From assembly GCA_039028795.1 (NCBI GenBank), contig JBCCHJ010000010.1:50475-114474 (forward strand): 64,000 nt of DNA, read 5' to 3'. The notes beneath the pieces were generated by a model that was given only the letters and a program-made list of their open reading frames with translations, did not search any database and was not told the DNA's origin. The DNA comes from Thermohalobaculum sp039028795. Its GTDB lineage: Bacteria; Pseudomonadota; Alphaproteobacteria; Rhodobacterales; Rhodobacteraceae. Each line of letters starts with the position of its first letter. Position 1 is the stretch's first letter. Positions 53,538-61,481 of the stretch are shown piece after piece. The translations under genes and the position numbers were made by a program.

Positions 53538-54959
53538 ATGTCCGCGCCCCAGACCTTTTCCACCGGAACCGAAGCTGATCAAGTCGCAGCCCTGGTCACC
53601 CGCGCCCGCGCGGCGATGCAGGCCTATGAGAACCACGATCAGGCCCGCGTGGATGAAGCGGTCACTGCCTTAGCCTGGGCGATCTACAAGCCGGAAAATG
53701 CGAAAATGCTGGCGGAACTGGCGGTCGAGGACACGGGGCTCGGGAACACGGAGTCGAAGATCATCAAGAATACGCGAAAGACATTCGGAACGCTGCGCGA
53801 TCTGATGCGGGCGAAAACTGTGGGCGTCATTTCCGAAGAGCCGGAAAAGGGCCTGGTCAAATACGGCAAGCCCGTCGGCGTTGTCGGTGCGGTCTGCCCA
53901 TCGACAAACCCAGCCGCGACCCCGGTGAACAAGGCCATGATGGCGCTGAAGGGCGGTAATGCCGTGATCATTGCGCCGTCGCCTGCAGGTGCTGCGACCA
54001 CGGCAAAAACGGTGGATCTGATGCGCGCCGAATTGGCCAAGGCTGGTCACCCCGAAGACCTGGTACAAATCTTGCCATCTCCGGTCTCAAAAGACATGAC
54101 CCAGGCATTGATGAACCAATGCGATCTGGCGGTGGTTACGGGCAGCCAGAACAATGTGAAACGGGCGATGCAATCAGGCACGGTCGCCATTGGCGTTGGC
54201 GCGGGAAATGTACCGGTGATCATCGATTCGACCGCTGATCTAGGCGATGCGGCACAAAAGATCTGTGCATCAAAAATCTTCGATAATTCAACATCTTGCT
54301 CGTCCGAGAACGCCGTTATTATCCTGGATGACGTCTACGAGGACGCGATTGCAGCACTGGAACGCGCGGGTGGATGGCGCTGTTCGCCCGGCGAGAAAAC
54401 CAATGTCGAAAACACGCTTTGGATTAACGGCAATCTGAACCGCCGCGTTATTGCGAAAGATGCCGATGTGACAGCGGATGTGATGGGCCTGCCGGAAGAA
54501 GCCAAGTCCCGCAAATTCTTCATGGTCGAGGAAGAAACTGTCGGCTGCAAACATGGATTTGCGGACGAAAAACTCTCGCTGGTTCTAACGGTGTATCGCG
54601 CAAAGGATTTCGCCGAAGCAAAAGCCATCTGCACCAAGATCCTGAAAGTCACAGGTCTTGGTCATTCCGCCGGGATCCATACCGACAACCTGGAACATGC
54701 CCGTGCGCTGGCGGCGGAAACCGACGTTGTGCGGATCCTGGTCAATCAGCCACATACGTTTGGAAACGGCGGATCGTTCAACAACTGCCTGCCGTTCACC
54801 CTGTCCATGGGGGGCGGCACCTGGGCTGGGAACACAATTTCAGAGAACCTGAACTACAGCCACTTTATCAACATCACGCACCTTGTGACCGAGATTGCCG
54901 AGGACAAGCCTTCCGAGGAAGAACTGTTCGGCAACCATTGGACGAAATACGGGAAGTGA
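53538..54959 (+). CDS. Acylating aldehyde dehydrogenase, SauS-like (sulfoacetaldehyde dehydrogenase)
   Basis: 473 residues of the CoA-acylating aldehyde dehydrogenase type, related to the N-terminal half of AdhE and to SauS. Conserved blocks: CPSTNPAATPVNKAMMALKGGNA, VTGSQNNVKRAMQSGTVAIGVGAGNVPV, and Cys254 in FDNSTSCSSENAVI as nucleophile. These enzymes oxidise an aldehyde to its acyl-CoA with NAD(P). SauS is the nearest name I know, but substrate specificity is not shown by sequence. Start ATG 53538 lies after GGAGACCGCCC. The class III CoA-transferase is 100 bases downstream. Confidence 0.86.
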   Translation: MSAPQTFSTGTEADQVAALVTRARAAMQAYENHDQARVDEAVTALAWAIYKPENAKMLAELAVEDTGLGNTESKIIKNTRKTFGTLRDLMRAKTVGVISEEPEKGLVKYGKPVGVVGAVCPSTNPAATPVNKAMMALKGGNAVIIAPSPAGAATTAKTVDLMRAELAKAGHPEDLVQILPSPVSKDMTQALMNQCDLAVVTGSQNNVKRAMQSGTVAIGVGAGNVPVIIDSTADLGDAAQKICASKIFDNSTSCSSENAVIILDDVYEDAIAALERAGGWRCSPGEKTNVENTLWINGNLNRRVIAKDADVTADVMGLPEEAKSRKFFMVEEETVGCKHGFADEKLSLVLTVYRAKDFAEAKAICTKILKVTGLGHSAGIHTDNLEHARALAAETDVVRILVNQPHTFGNGGSFNNCLPFTLSMGGGTWAGNTISENLNYSHFINITHLVTEIAEDKPSEEELFGNHWTKYGK

Positions 54960-54962
54960 CAA

Positions 54963-55021
54963 GCCGGGTCTGACGACTTTCAGTCGATAGATCGTCGACT
55001 CCAATGAGCGAAAGACCCGGC
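54963..55021 (+). terminator. Long inverted repeat between dehydrogenase and CoA-transferase
   Basis: GCCGGGTCT (54963-54971) pairs with AGACCCGGC (55013-55021), enclosing 41 bases that themselves contain smaller inverted segments. It sits in the 100-base gap. No T run follows, so it could be an RNA processing or stabilising structure rather than a terminator. Confidence 0.5.
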
Positions 55022-55059
55022 CTACACGCCGCCCCGCCAACTGAGAAATCGGAAACGTT

Positions 55060-56199
55060 ATGCTGCCGTTGCAAGACATTCGGGTGATTGAGTTCACAAA
55101 CATTGCCGCGGGTCCATTCTGCGGCATGCTGCTCGCGGATATGGGGGCGGACGTCATCAAGGTGGAAAAACCCAGCGGCGATGACATGCGGTATTGGCCG
55201 CCGATCACCGACGGTTTCAGTGAAAACTTCGCCTCGGTGAACCGCAATAAGCGCTCGATTGCGATGGACTTGAAGTCGCCAGAGGAGCGCGCGCTGGCGC
55301 AAAAACTGTGCGCGGGCGCCCAGGTGGTGGTTGAAAACAACCGTGCTGGTGTGATGGACCGGCTTGGCTTGGATTACGACACGCTGAAAGAGCTGAACCC
55401 GGCCTTGATCTATTGCTCGATCAACGCTTTTGGATCTGATGGTCCTTATGCGCATCGCGGCGGTTTCGATCTGGTGATCCAGGCGGCCAGCGGGATCATG
55501 AGTGTCACCGGCGAGGACGATCCAGTGAAGTGCGGTGTGCCGATCAGCGATTTTGCCACTGGTTTGTATGGCGCATTCGCTATTTCAGCGGCTCTGCGCG
55601 AGGTCGAAAAGACCGGTCAGGGCTGCCACATTGATGCATCTATGCTGGGATCGTCCATCGGGATTTCGGCTCTGCAGACCAGCGAGTTTTTCGGCTTTGG
55701 TAAGAACTCGCCCCGTATGGGGTCGCGCCATCCGAGGAACGCGCCCTATCAGGCCTTCAAGGCCAGCGACGGGTTCTTCTGCATCGCAGCGGGAAATGAC
55801 AAGCTGTTCAAAGATGTCTGCGAAATCGTGGATCGCACTGATTTGCTGGAACGTGAGGAATACCAAACCACTGTTCTGCGCGCTGCGAACCAGACGGAAC
55901 TGGCCGAAACCCTGCAGCCGATCTTTCTGCAGAAGACCGCGAAAGAGTGGATCCAGATTTTCGGCGATGCCGGTGTCCCCTGCGGGTTGATCAACACTTA
56001 TGAGCGCGCTCTGTCGCATCCTCAGGTCGAACACTGTGGCTGGGTCCAAGACATGACTTTGCCAAATGGCGTTCAGACCAAGACGTTCGGCAGCCCGATC
56101 CGGTTCAATTTGGAAACCACCAAGATCCGGTCGATGCCGCCGGGCTTGGATGCCCATGGCGCCGAGATCCGGGAAGAATTGGCTAAGGACCCGGACTGA
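55060..56199 (+). CDS. Class III CoA-transferase (CaiB/BaiF family)
   Basis: 379 residues with the family fold: LQDIRVIEFTNIAAGPFCGMLLADMGADVIKVEKP, and the catalytic Asp164 in PVKCGVPISDFATGLYGA, which forms an acyl-CoA anhydride intermediate. Such enzymes move CoA between carboxylic acids. Coupled with the upstream acylating dehydrogenase it may convert the acyl-CoA made there into a free acid plus another acyl-CoA. Substrates unknown. A dispersed repeat (copy B) lies downstream. Confidence 0.93.
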   Translation: MLPLQDIRVIEFTNIAAGPFCGMLLADMGADVIKVEKPSGDDMRYWPPITDGFSENFASVNRNKRSIAMDLKSPEERALAQKLCAGAQVVVENNRAGVMDRLGLDYDTLKELNPALIYCSINAFGSDGPYAHRGGFDLVIQAASGIMSVTGEDDPVKCGVPISDFATGLYGAFAISAALREVEKTGQGCHIDASMLGSSIGISALQTSEFFGFGKNSPRMGSRHPRNAPYQAFKASDGFFCIAAGNDKLFKDVCEIVDRTDLLEREEYQTTVLRAANQTELAETLQPIFLQKTAKEWIQIFGDAGVPCGLINTYERALSHPQVEHCGWVQDMTLPNGVQTKTFGSPIRFNLETTKIRSMPPGLDAHGAEIREELAKDPD

Positions 56200-56215
56200 G
56201 AAATAGCTAGCAGGT

Positions 56216-56273
56216 TTGGCCCTTCGGGCCAATGCGAGAGCTCTGCTCTCGAGATATTTTTGGCCAGATGAAG
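56216..56273 (-). repeat. Dispersed hairpin repeat, copy B
   Basis: Read on the minus strand it starts CTTCATCTGGCCAAAAATAT, then has the stem CGAGAGC / GCTCTCG (56235-56251) and a second stem TTGGCCC / GGGCCAA with loop TTC on the plus strand (56216-56232). Matches copies A and C. Lies between the convergent CoA-transferase and FAD-protein genes. Confidence 0.88.
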
Positions 56274-56282
56274 GAGGCGGCG

Positions 56283-58721
56283 TTATTGAGCCGCCATTAC
56301 CTGTACGTCCATTCGCGGCAACTCATTTCCCGCATCATACACTGGTTGATCCAGAACCACTGCCTTGCGCGCATCGCCCATCACGATCACCTGCAGTTCC
56401 GTACCTGCCGCGGCGAAGGCCGGGTTGATATAGGCAAAGGCCAATAGCTTCTCGGCGCGATGGCCCCAGGCAATGGAAGACACCGCGCCGATTTGTTCGC
56501 CGTTCGCGATCACCGCCTCGCCGCCATTGCCGTCGGCGTTACCATCGGCTTCGACCTCCAGATAAGCGCAGATCCATTTGAGGTTGCCGACTGATGCCTC
56601 GGTCGCGGCCTTGCCGGTGAAATCCTTGTCCATTTTGACGAAGCGCATGACATCGGCTTCGGGCAACGTGACTTCGTTGGTCAGCTCACCCGCGCCTTTG
56701 AAGCCCTTCTCCATTCGCATCGCGTTCATGGCGAACGATCCGTAGTTCGACAGGCCAAGCGGTTCGCCCGCCGCCCAAAGCGTTTCATAAACTGGTGCCA
56801 ATGCGTCCATGGGCATATGAAATTCCCAACCCAGCTCGCCTGCATAGGACATGCGGAAGGCCCAGATTGTGTGGCCTGCCACGTTGATTTCCTGGGCACG
56901 CAGCCAAGGGAAGCTGGCGTTGTCCAAGGCAGCGTCCGTGCAGGTACCCAGAATGCCACGGGCACGGGGGCCGTTCAGAGCCAGGGCGCCCCATTCCGAA
57001 GACCGATTGATGACATGCGCGTCATTGGGTGCCCGGTGGGCCAGGTAGTCGACCAGCCGTTGTTCAAAGAATGCGGCGCAGACCAAATAGAACCGATCGT
57101 CGGCGAGACGAACGATGGTCGCTTCTAATTCAATACGACCATTGTCGGCCAACAGATGGGTCAACGCGATTCTGCCGGGTGCGGAGGGGAGGCGGTTTGG
57201 GATCAGGCCGTCCAGGAAGGCGGCGGCGCCCGGCCCCATAACTTCGACTTTGGAAAAAGCCGAGATGTCCATGATCCCCGCCGCATCGCGCACAGCCTTG
57301 CACTCCGCCGCGACCATGTCGTGAGTGGGCGTTCGCGTGAAGCCATAGTGGTCGCGCTGTTCGATCCCATTGGCGAAGAAGCGGGGACGCTCCCACCCAT
57401 AGACTTCTTCATAGACCGCGCCCTGGTCTTTCAGCCGTTGGTAAAGGGCGGACGGTTTCACCGGGCGCGCATCCGGTCGGTTGAAATGAGGGAACGGGAT
57501 TTCGTGGCGCAGCAGATAGTCTTCTTTCGCCTTTACGATCTGGAAGTCCTGGTCGGCGTAATCTCCGAACCGGCGGGGATCGAATTCGCGCATCGAGATA
57601 TCTGCCGCCCCATGGACCATCCATCGCGCCAGTTCCCGCGTCAGGCCAGGCCCCCAGCCGATGCCGATTTGGCAGCCGCAATCCAGCCAATAGTTCCTCA
57701 AACCAGGTACAGGCCCAATCAACGGGTTGCCGTCCGGGGGATGGGAAATTGCGCCGTGCACTTCGCGTTTGATACCGAGCTCCGATAGGATTGGCATGCG
57801 GTCCATCGCGTTTTCCAGCCATGGCATGATGCGGTCATAATCGGCTTCGAAGAGCTCATTCTCCGCCTCCCACGGACAGCCGTCTTCCCAGACTGTGTTC
57901 GGGTTGGCCTTTTCGTAGATCCCGATCAGGCCTGACTTTTGCTCCATCCGGATATAGCCGCTGACCAGCTTGTCATCCCTCACCACCGGGAGTTCCGCAT
58001 CCAAAGCTAGGAATTCCGGCACGGTGTCCGTCACCAGATAGTGGTGCGTCATCGATGTCGTCGGGATGTCCAACCCGACCCAGGCCCCGACCTGCCGAGC
58101 ATAGGTGCCACCCGCGTTGACCACATGTTCGCAGCGAATCTCTCCCTGTTCGGTCTCCACCACCCATTCGGTGCCTTCGGCCCGGGTACCCGTGGCACGG
58201 CAACGGCGGATCACCTTAACACCCAATTGCCGTGCGCCCGCTGCCAGGGCAAAGGCGGCCCCTGCTGGATCGACATGACCATCATCAGGGGTGTGCAGCG
58301 CGGCCTGGACACCATCTAGGTTGTAGAACGGATGCAGGGCGCGAATTTCCTCGGGCGAGACAATCTCCATCGGGAAGCCTAGACCTCGGCCCACGGAAAT
58401 CGTCTGCTTCAGCCAGTCGACCTCGTCATCATCATAGGCCAGACGCAGGGAGCCACAGCCGTGCCAGGTGACGCCTTGGCCGGTTTCTTCCTCCAGTACC
58501 CGCGAGTACAAATCGATATTGTACCCCACGCAGCGGCCCAAAGCGTAGGATGAGGTCGAGTGCGTGATCTGCCCTGCTGCGTGCCAGGTCGACCCCGACG
58601 TCAGCTCAGCCTTTTCCAGCAGGACAACATCGGTCCAACCTTCATGGGCCAGGTGATAGGCCAGCCCGCAGCCCATGATGCCGCCGCCAATGATGACAAC
58701 CCGTGCTGATGAAGGAACCAT
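56283..58721 (-). CDS. FAD-dependent N-demethylating dehydrogenase with GcvT domain (dimethylglycine/sarcosine dehydrogenase family)
   Basis: About 812 residues. FAD fold VVIIGGGIMGCGLAYHLAHEG is at 8-27, and His47 in SGSTWHAAG is at the site of covalent FAD attachment in dimethylglycine dehydrogenase. The C-terminal half is a GcvT-type tetrahydrofolate domain that captures formaldehyde (LNGPRARGILG, GELGWEFHMP). The protein would demethylate an N-methyl amino acid or betaine product. ATG 58721 follows AGGAGG. Divergent from the RpiR gene, 100 bases away. The natural substrate is uncertain; dimethylglycine and methylated proline derivatives are family precedents. Confidence 0.9.
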   Translation of the reverse strand: MVPSSARVVIIGGGIMGCGLAYHLAHEGWTDVVLLEKAELTSGSTWHAAGQITHSTSSYALGRCVGYNIDLYSRVLEEETGQGVTWHGCGSLRLAYDDDEVDWLKQTISVGRGLGFPMEIVSPEEIRALHPFYNLDGVQAALHTPDDGHVDPAGAAFALAAGARQLGVKVIRRCRATGTRAEGTEWVVETEQGEIRCEHVVNAGGTYARQVGAWVGLDIPTTSMTHHYLVTDTVPEFLALDAELPVVRDDKLVSGYIRMEQKSGLIGIYEKANPNTVWEDGCPWEAENELFEADYDRIMPWLENAMDRMPILSELGIKREVHGAISHPPDGNPLIGPVPGLRNYWLDCGCQIGIGWGPGLTRELARWMVHGAADISMREFDPRRFGDYADQDFQIVKAKEDYLLRHEIPFPHFNRPDARPVKPSALYQRLKDQGAVYEEVYGWERPRFFANGIEQRDHYGFTRTPTHDMVAAECKAVRDAAGIMDISAFSKVEVMGPGAAAFLDGLIPNRLPSAPGRIALTHLLADNGRIELEATIVRLADDRFYLVCAAFFEQRLVDYLAHRAPNDAHVINRSSEWGALALNGPRARGILGTCTDAALDNASFPWLRAQEINVAGHTIWAFRMSYAGELGWEFHMPMDALAPVYETLWAAGEPLGLSNYGSFAMNAMRMEKGFKGAGELTNEVTLPEADVMRFVKMDKDFTGKAATEASVGNLKWICAYLEVEADGNADGNGGEAVIANGEQIGAVSSIAWGHRAEKLLAFAYINPAFAAAGTELQVIVMGDARKAVVLDQPVYDAGNELPRMDVQVMAAQ

Positions 58722-58800
58722 ATCTGCCTCCTGAGTAGGATGGGATCTACCCATCATCTGCGACCCCTAAAGTCGCGAATCCGATAGACACCGCTATTGA

Positions 58801-58842
58801 ACATCTGTACCACAGTCAATCATGAATGATATGAATGTACCA
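58801..58842. promoter_or_regulatory. TGTACCA direct repeats in divergent promoter region
   Basis: TGTACCA at 58806-58812 and again at 58836-58842, 30 bases apart, about three helical turns, beside the RpiR start. The second lies just inside the gene. They could be regulator half-sites, but two 7-base words alone are weak evidence. Confidence 0.3.
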
Positions 58843-59727
58843 TTGACGGAAGCGCCTTCGACCGATGTTCTGGATCGGTTGACCAATACGTTGCCGGATC
58901 TGACGCCGGAGCTGCGCAAGGCGGCGGCTTGGGTTTTGGAGAATCCCGCAGAAATCGGTGTCTCCTCCGTGCGCAGCATCGCAGATGCCGCCGGCGTAAA
59001 GCCGAACACCTTGGTGCGCATGGCCCGTGCGGTGGGCTTCGAGGGCTTCGATGATTTCCGCACTCCGTTTCGCGAAGAAATTCGCACCGGTCGGGACACC
59101 TTTCCTGACCGTGCGCGCTGGCTGCAGACTCTGGCGCGCGGGGGGCGGACCGAAACTCTGGTGGCTGACCTGGCCGAGGCCGCGATTGCCTCGATCGAAG
59201 AACTCTTCTCCACCACCGAGCCCGCCATGCTGAAGGCTGCGGCCGACGCCATCGTGGCGGCGCGCAAGACCTATGTGCTGGGTGTCGGCGTCGCCAATCC
59301 GCTGGCGCGGAACTTTGCCTATTTGGCAGGGATGGCCCTCGACACGGTCACCGCGATCCCTATGGCCGGGTCCCTGCCCGCCGACGATCTGGCTCGCGCT
59401 AATGGCCAAGACGTGCTGGTCGCCATGACCTTCAAGCCTTTCCGCCGGGAAGTCGTCGAGGCGGTCGAAGCTGCCCGCGCCCAGAACGTCAAGATCATCG
59501 CCATCTCTGACTCGTTGGCAGCCCCAATTCTTCCGGGTGCTGCGCACCGCTTCATCATCCCGACCGAAGCGCCGCAGGCCTTCAGCTCGACCGTGGCGCT
59601 TTCAGCCTTTCTTGAGACGCTGATGGCCATGGTGATCGCAGATGCCGACGACACAGTGATCGCAAACATCGATGCGTTTCACGATCGACGCCGACGGCTT
59701 GGCATTTACTGGGACGAGGAAAGATGA
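58822..59727 (+). CDS. MurR/RpiR-family transcriptional regulator
   Basis: 301 residues. The N-terminal HTH_6 domain has LTPELRKAAAWVLENPAEIGVSSVRSIADAAGVKPNTLVRMARAVGFEGFDDFR; the C-terminal SIS domain, which binds a phosphosugar-like ligand in known members, spans about 130-280. It is followed by the Rieske gene with a four-base overlap and is divergent from the FAD demethylase, so it very probably controls this cluster. ATG at 58822 or 58831 (MNVPLTE) are possible starts. Confidence 0.93.
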   Translation: MNDMNVPLTEAPSTDVLDRLTNTLPDLTPELRKAAAWVLENPAEIGVSSVRSIADAAGVKPNTLVRMARAVGFEGFDDFRTPFREEIRTGRDTFPDRARWLQTLARGGRTETLVADLAEAAIASIEELFSTTEPAMLKAAADAIVAARKTYVLGVGVANPLARNFAYLAGMALDTVTAIPMAGSLPADDLARANGQDVLVAMTFKPFRREVVEAVEAARAQNVKIIAISDSLAAPILPGAAHRFIIPTEAPQAFSSTVALSAFLETLMAMVIADADDTVIANIDAFHDRRRRLGIYWDEER

Positions 59728-60836
59728 CGGCCATGAATCAGCCAGCACCGGTTAAGTCACTGGAGGCCCGCTATTACACTGATCCGGCAATGTATGCGGC
59801 GGAACAGCAGGGTCTACTGGCCAAGACATGGCAATTCGCCGGGCACACCAGCCAATTGAAGAAAACCGGGGACTACTTCACCTTCACAATTGCGAATGAA
59901 GATCTTTTCGCGATCCGAGACCGGGATGGGGAAATCCGCGCTTTCTACAATGTTTGCCAGCATCGGGCACATCAGTTGCTGCAGGGCGAAGGCAATTGCC
60001 GGGTGATCGTCTGTCCCTACCATGCCTGGACCTATGAACATTCCGGCGCGTTGCGTGCCGGGCCGAACCTGAAATCAGTTGAAGGCTTCGACCGGTCACA
60101 GATCAAGCTGAGCGAGGTGCCATCGGAAAACTTCTGCGGGTTTCTCTTCGTTAATCTCGATCCAGACGCCCAACCCATGGAGGCCTGGTTCCCGAACGCA
60201 CAGGCCGAACTCCGTGCTTTCGTACCGCATATTGACGATTTGGAACCGCTGGAATGGGTCGAGGTGCCGGAAAAGTGCAATTGGAAGGTCAGCATCGAAA
60301 ACTACTCAGAATGCTACCATTGCAGTCTGAACCATCATACGTTCTCGACCGGCGTGGTGAAGCCGGAAACCTATGACATCCAGCCCCAGGGGTATTGCCT
60401 GCGCCACACGACCGAATGTCAGGGATTGGATAAGATGACCTATCCCATCGACCTTTCGATTCCGCATGCCGGCGAATATTCGTCCTGGTTCTTATGGCCG
60501 ATGTTTTCCTTCCAGGTTTATCCCGGCAACGTGCTGAACACGTACCACTGGCGACCCAACGGCGCGGGCGAGGTCACGCTTTGGCGCGGCTGGTACACGG
60601 TGGGCGGGGTCGAATCCGACGTTATGCGTAAGCTGGCGGTCCAAGACCGCGAGACGACAGTGGAAGAAGACATCGTCCTGGTCGAAAGCGTTCAGAAGGG
60701 TCTGAACTCGCGTGGCTATGTGCCAGGTCCGCTGGTGGTTGACCCGAAATGTGGGGTCTATTCTGAACATTCGATCCGGGCGCTGCAATCCTGGATGCGC
60801 GAAGGCGCCGATACGCCGGAGCAACACGGGCCGTGA
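59724..60836 (+). CDS. Rieske non-heme iron oxygenase, quaternary-ammonium type
   Basis: Terminal oxygenase alpha subunit, 370 residues. The Rieske cluster is C78-x-H80 ... C97-x2-H100 (CQHRAH, CPYHAW). The mononuclear iron site is ENYSECYHCSLNHH with His199 and His204; Glu196 takes the bridging position usually held by Asp, as in oxygenases for carnitine, glycine betaine and proline betaine. The C-terminal Asp ligand lies in EEDIVLVESVQKG. It would oxidise an N-methyl group or a neighbouring C-N bond. The reductase partner these enzymes need is not in the window. Coupled to the regulator gene and the next gene. Confidence 0.93.
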   Translation: MTAMNQPAPVKSLEARYYTDPAMYAAEQQGLLAKTWQFAGHTSQLKKTGDYFTFTIANEDLFAIRDRDGEIRAFYNVCQHRAHQLLQGEGNCRVIVCPYHAWTYEHSGALRAGPNLKSVEGFDRSQIKLSEVPSENFCGFLFVNLDPDAQPMEAWFPNAQAELRAFVPHIDDLEPLEWVEVPEKCNWKVSIENYSECYHCSLNHHTFSTGVVKPETYDIQPQGYCLRHTTECQGLDKMTYPIDLSIPHAGEYSSWFLWPMFSFQVYPGNVLNTYHWRPNGAGEVTLWRGWYTVGGVESDVMRKLAVQDRETTVEEDIVLVESVQKGLNSRGYVPGPLVVDPKCGVYSEHSIRALQSWMREGADTPEQHGP

Positions 60837-61447
60837 ACGAAAGCAACGCCCCACATCAGGTCGATGTCTACTGGTCGATGATGTCCCCGTATTGCTATTT
60901 TCTGCTACCGCGATTGCTTAAGCTAGACGCCCGCGACGATGTCGATGTGGGCATCAGACCAGTGCGCCCCGGTGCGCTTCGGCTGCCGGAGTCATTTAGC
61001 AGCCGGTCAAAGGTAGAGCGTGACTATTTCGACCGGGACACGGCCCGGACGGCTGCGTTCCTCGGCATGGACTATGCAGTGCCCGACCCCTTTCCGGTTC
61101 CGTTCAAGCCAGGCACGTGGGAGGCGGCAGACGAACAGCCGGTGATCGACCGCCTGCACGGGCTGCTGATGGCTGCGGTCGCCGCAGGGCGGGGCTTGGA
61201 GTTTCTCGGCCACATGATGCCCCGGATCTGGGCGGGCAAGCATCCCGGCTGGGACCAGACAATGGAAGCGGACTTTGCCTGGATGGAGCTAACCGTGGAC
61301 CCAGCAGGCTACGCGACAGAGATAGAGGCCAACGAGGCAGCAATGTACGCCGCTGGTCATTGGGGCGTTCCCCTGATGGTTTATCGCGGTGAGCCATTTT
61401 ATGGCCAGGACCGCTTTGACCAACTGCTCTGGCGAATTGATGCGTAG
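60833..61447 (+). CDS. DsbA-family protein, HCCA isomerase-like
   Basis: 204 residues of thioredoxin fold with helical insert. SPYCYF at 18-23 matches the SPYSYL-type start of 2-hydroxychromene-2-carboxylate isomerases, where Ser activates glutathione; the C-terminal GVPLMVYRGEPFYGQDRFDQLL agrees. Members act on glutathione adducts or isomerise aromatic intermediates; no aromatic pathway genes are nearby. GTG start overlaps the Rieske stop. It is followed by hairpin copy 2 and the next gene. Confidence 0.9.
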   Translation: MNESNAPHQVDVYWSMMSPYCYFLLPRLLKLDARDDVDVGIRPVRPGALRLPESFSSRSKVERDYFDRDTARTAAFLGMDYAVPDPFPVPFKPGTWEAADEQPVIDRLHGLLMAAVAAGRGLEFLGHMMPRIWAGKHPGWDQTMEADFAWMELTVDPAGYATEIEANEAAMYAAGHWGVPLMVYRGEPFYGQDRFDQLLWRIDA

Positions 61448-61465
61448 GGCGGGCTTCAGCCCGCC
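61448..61465. terminator. Hairpin with GGGCTTCAGCCC core (copy 2)
   Basis: Perfect GGCGGGC / GCCCGCC stem with loop TTCA, directly after the isomerase stop and before the racemase-like gene. Same core as the hairpin at 20442. A short TTT follows. Being inside an apparent operon, it may lower readthrough rather than block it. Confidence 0.6.
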
Positions 61466-61481
61466 TTTGGGGGAGGATCAT

